Source: Bulleidia extructa W1219
Lineage (GTDB): Bacteria > Bacillota_I > Bacilli_A > Erysipelotrichales > Erysipelotrichaceae
Length of the DNA stretch: 64,000 bases
NCBI RefSeq assembly: GCF_000177375.1
Contig: NZ_ADFR01000003.1
Span: 62,001-126,000, forward strand
Direction of reading: 5' to 3'
Shown here: piece by piece, positions 61,827-64,000 of the stretch
Position numbering within the stretch: the first letter of the stretch is position 1
Layout of the letters: each line of letters starts with the position of its first letter
Made by a program: the position numbers and the translations under genes
Notes under the pieces: generated by a model
The model's input: only the letters and a program-made list of their open reading frames with translations
What the model was told of the DNA's origin: nothing
Databases searched by the model: none

Positions 61827-62722
61827 TGTATTATGTGATTGTTAATCCCGGTTCGGGATCGTATCGAAACAAAACATGGTTGTATGTGAAAGGTGAGTTT
61901 CAAAAAAGAGGTATTTTATACCAAGCGTTTTTTTCTACTAAGAATCGTGATGTGAATGACATTTTAAAAAGTCTTCAGCATGGTCAAGTCATTGATGTCA
62001 TTATCATTGGTGGAGACGGTTCTATGAACTTAGCGGTGAATGCCATTCAAGATTTTTCCAAGGTTCGTTTAGGATATATTCCAAGTGGATCAGGAAATGA
62101 TTTCGGTCGAGGAATGGGCATTACACGTGATATTACGATAGCATTGGAATCCATTTTAAAAAAAGGATATCGAGAAGTGGATGTTCCAATGATTCATATT
62201 CTACAAGGAGATAAACCGCAAAGACGAAGATTTTTGATTTCTTGTGGAATCGGGTATGATGCGCTAGCTTGTTATCACGTTTCAAAAAGTCGTTGGAAGG
62301 CACGTTTGAATAAAGTGGGTATGGGACATTTGGTGTATCTTGCTTATGGGGCTTTATCCATGTTTGAATATCAACCGTTCTCTTTAAGAGATGAAAAAGA
62401 AGACGTGGCTTTTATTGCGGTGATGAATCAGCCTTATGAAGGCGGTGGTTTCTTATTTAGTCCTAAAGCCAGTGCTCAGGATGGGTTGTTGGATTTTGTT
62501 AAAATATCGGAAATTAAACGTTTTCGGATGGTTGGCTTGATTCCTAGTGCGCGTGAGGGAAAACATGTTGAAACTCCGTATGTCCATATTGAACAACATT
62601 CCTATCAATCTTTTGAATTTGATCAACCGGTTTATCTTCATGTCGATGGTGAGACGTTAGGAAAAGCCGTCAGGGTGGAATTTTCTATCTTAAAAGACAA
62701 AATGATCTTATTGAACAATTAG
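61826..62722 (+). CDS. Diacylglycerol kinase-family lipid kinase
   Basis: 298 residues from GTG 61826. Catalytic domain signatures VNPGSGSYRNKTW (about 5), VIIIGGDGSMNLAVNAI (about 52) and PSGSGNDFGRGMG (about 85, the ATP loop). Later CGIGYDALACYHVSK and HVDGETLGKA typify the soluble DagK/YegS class that phosphorylates diacylglycerol or similar lipids. Translationally coupled to rnz. The 62723-62860 spacer has no other gene. Confidence 0.9.
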   Translation: MYYVIVNPGSGSYRNKTWLYVKGEFQKRGILYQAFFSTKNRDVNDILKSLQHGQVIDVIIIGGDGSMNLAVNAIQDFSKVRLGYIPSGSGNDFGRGMGITRDITIALESILKKGYREVDVPMIHILQGDKPQRRRFLISCGIGYDALACYHVSKSRWKARLNKVGMGHLVYLAYGALSMFEYQPFSLRDEKEDVAFIAVMNQPYEGGGFLFSPKASAQDGLLDFVKISEIKRFRMVGLIPSAREGKHVETPYVHIEQHSYQSFEFDQPVYLHVDGETLGKAVRVEFSILKDKMILLNN

Positions 62723-62861
62723 GTGATAGGATTCAATTTTGGAATGTGGTAGTCATTAAAAGATGAAGGGACAAGTGGGAATAATCGAACAGATACGGAC
62801 GTATATTTTCTTTTTCATAGAGGGAAATTTTGAAAATTAAAAAACAATAGGAGGAAATAAG

Positions 62862-62999
62862 ATGCTTAAAAAGATGATCGGTGGATTTCTTGTCATTTTA
62901 ATGGGGATTGGGCTAACCGGTTGTATTGATGTGAAACAAAAAACAGGAAAAGTAACCGATATGAAAGGAAATTTTGAAACGGTCAATACAAATCACTAA
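62862..62999 (+). CDS. 45-residue lipoprotein
   Basis: ATG 62862 follows a good AGGAGG RBS. MLKKMIGGFLVILMGIGLTGC is a lipoprotein signal with lipobox LTGC (Cys21), leaving a mature peptide of 25 residues (IDVKQKTGKVTDMKGNFETV...). No homologous family is recognised; the mature part is polar with a KTGK/TDMKG motif. A strong terminator follows 10 nt after the stop, so it is a self-contained, likely expressed unit. Confidence 0.7.
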   Translation: MLKKMIGGFLVILMGIGLTGCIDVKQKTGKVTDMKGNFETVNTNH

Positions 63000-63009
63000 T
63001 AAGATGATG

Positions 63010-63046
63010 GAAGAACGTTATCACAAGAGGATAACGTTCTTCTTTT
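63010..63046 (+). terminator. Terminator of the small lipoprotein gene
   Basis: Perfect 13-bp stem GAAGAACGTTATC / GATAACGTTCTTC with a 7-nt loop and TTTT. Confidence 0.85.
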
Positions 63047-63058
63047 AGAAAGAAGTAT

Positions 63059-63093
63059 TAAAAAAGCTTGTTGATTATGGTATCAACAAGCTA
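63059..63093 (-). terminator. Terminator of tRNA-Arg
   Basis: Minus-strand stem AGCTTGTTGAT / ATCAACAAGCT, 6-nt loop, then six T residues, about 28 nt after the tRNA. Confidence 0.82.
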
Positions 63094-63121
63094 AAACACT
63101 TTGAACCAAGTGTCTTTTAAG

Positions 63122-63195
63122 TGTGCTCGATGAGACTCGAACTCACAACCTTTTGATTCGGAATCAAATGCGCTATCCAATTGCGCCACGAGCAC
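63122..63195 (-). tRNA. tRNA-Arg (CCG)
   Basis: 74 nt: acceptor GTGCTCG / CGAGCAC, anticodon stem TTTGA / TCAAA around loop TTCCGAA (anticodon CCG), T-arm TGTGA-GTTCGAG-TCTCA region, discriminator A. Confidence 0.95.
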
Positions 63196-63338
63196 ATATC
63201 TACAATATTATAGCATGATTCATATCAGTTGAAAAAGAATAGTTGATATGATAGACTCGGATTTGGTTAGTTATGTCTAACTTCCCGTGGTTTTATGACC
63301 GATGGTTGAAACCAAAATGCCATAGAGAAGGAAAATAA

Positions 63339-64000
63339 ATGAGTTTAGAAAAGTCATATAGAAACTTGTTATATAGAAAAGTGTTATACATCTTATTGTT
63401 ACTGATTATTTTGTTTATCAATATACTCATTTCCGTGAATATGGGTTCTTCCGAGATGACCATTCAAGAAAGTCTATTAACTTTGTTGGGAAAGGGAACC
63501 GATATTACAAAACATATTGTTTTTAATATAAGGTTGCCAAGAATTTTGGGAGGATTGTTTATCGGCATGAATTTAGCCATGTCAGGTATGATTATTCAAT
63601 CGGTATTAAATAATCCACTAGCTTCGCCATCAACTCTTGGTATTTCTAATGCTTCTGTATTAGGAGCCAACATAGCGCTTATCGTATTTTCGGGTATGGG
63701 AATAGAGGTTGGAATGGCAACAACAGGGATATTATCTTTTGTTTTTGCGATGATTTGTACCTTAATAGTTCTCTGGTTTTCATCTTTGAAAAGAGCCAAT
63801 CGATCAACTGTATTGTTACTTGGAGTTGCTTTGAACGCTATGTTTTCAGCAATGACCATACTCATTCAGTTTTTTTCCACAGATGAACAAATTGCATCAG
63901 CTGTGTCTTGGACGTTTGGTGATTTGGGGCGAATTAATTATTCTCAAATTTTAATAGTTGGAATGGTTTTCATACTATCATCGATGATTATCTATCAATT
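63339..64000 (+). CDS. FecCD-type iron/siderophore/B12 ABC permease (3' part outside window)
   Basis: First 220 residues. A hydrophobic N-terminus (about 15-35) is followed by the BtuC/FecCD hallmark RLPRILGGLFIGMNLAMSGMIIQSVLNNPLASPSTLGISNA-type block (about 66-106) and a LGVALNAMFSA segment. It is the membrane component of an importer for siderophore-iron, heme or cobalamin. RBS AGAAGG. The 63196-63338 leader has two possible hairpins (GTTAG/CTAAC; GGTTT/AAACC), so a structured 5' UTR is possible but unassigned. Confidence 0.88.
   Translation, partial: MSLEKSYRNLLYRKVLYILLLLIILFINILISVNMGSSEMTIQESLLTLLGKGTDITKHIVFNIRLPRILGGLFIGMNLAMSGMIIQSVLNNPLASPSTLGISNASVLGANIALIVFSGMGIEVGMATTGILSFVFAMICTLIVLWFSSLKRANRSTVLLLGVALNAMFSAMTILIQFFSTDEQIASAVSWTFGDLGRINYSQILIVGMVFILSSMIIYQ

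Noticed and set aside
63240-63338. Riboswitch (cobalamin or other) before the FecCD gene
   Set aside because: Two weak hairpins are present but I cannot match any known consensus such as the B12 box.

Overview
The window is low-GC Gram-positive chromosome. It shows strong AGGAGG-type ribosome binding sites, a T-box, a cre-like operator, a YitT protein, a family II pyrophosphatase, a thioester-domain surface protein and LDH fermentation. An Erysipelotrichia-like Firmicute is my best guess. That is inference from gene content and base use; no rRNA or marker search was possible.

Layout. 0-4.4 kb: the left edge cuts an htrA protease gene. Next come an SseB-like gene, a GNAT-like/pyrophosphatase-like fusion, two small membrane proteins and two immunity-like hypotheticals. 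4.5-9.7 kb: hflX, an M18 aminopeptidase and two tandem genes that each encode two histidine-phosphatase domains. 9.7-16.4 kb: a large thioester/Cna-B surface adhesin, then a cassette for flavin-based extracellular electron transfer (a lipoprotein reductase with two FMN-attachment motifs, a NusG-II protein and a Gx/EetB-like membrane protein). 16.5-22.4 kb: tRNA-Trp, tRNA-Glu, uridine phosphorylase, mutY, a YwaF-like membrane protein, paralogous immunity-like genes, gene remnants and tRNA-Gly. 22.5-30 kb: Na/Pi symporter, ttcA-like gene, ldh, ribokinase-like kinase, a DMP19 protein and an AbrB-ABC export operon.

30.2-38.2 kb is a nucleoside salvage block: adenosine deaminase, divergent from a cre-controlled BMP lipoprotein / ABC ATPase / two permeases / two nucleoside hydrolases operon. 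With uridine phosphorylase (16.7 kb) and purine nucleoside phosphorylase (53.7 kb) it covers import, deamination, base release and pentose recovery. Just downstream, 38.23-38.68 kb, is a 149-bp tandem array. On the minus strand it reads as three consecutive small-RNA genes. Each has regulator-type TTCA half-sites, a -10 box, a 5' hairpin, a CUCUCCC linker and a terminator. A similar half-site arrangement precedes htrA. I regard this as the most interesting item; it resembles the csRNAs of streptococci in design but with different sequences.

38.8-44.2 kb: HAD phosphatase, metallophosphoesterase, coaBC (frameshifted), coaX, YitT and Nudix genes. 44.2-48.9 kb: a probable transferred island (AraC regulator, nitroreductase, flavodoxin-ferredoxin, methyltransferase). 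The methyltransferase frame is broken exactly at a classical A AAA AAG slippery heptamer. 49-62.8 kb: dipeptidase, lysS (T-box led, with a fused tRNA-binding domain), HAD, deoD, ddl, then a compact run of patatin, dut, map, a pyrophosphatase, rnz and a lipid kinase. The right end holds a 45-residue lipoprotein, tRNA-Arg and the start of a FecCD-type permease.

Four genes (15471, 18790, 25071 on the minus strand, 38818) have a -10-like hexamer only 6-8 nt before the start codon and no clear Shine-Dalgarno, which suggests leaderless mRNAs.
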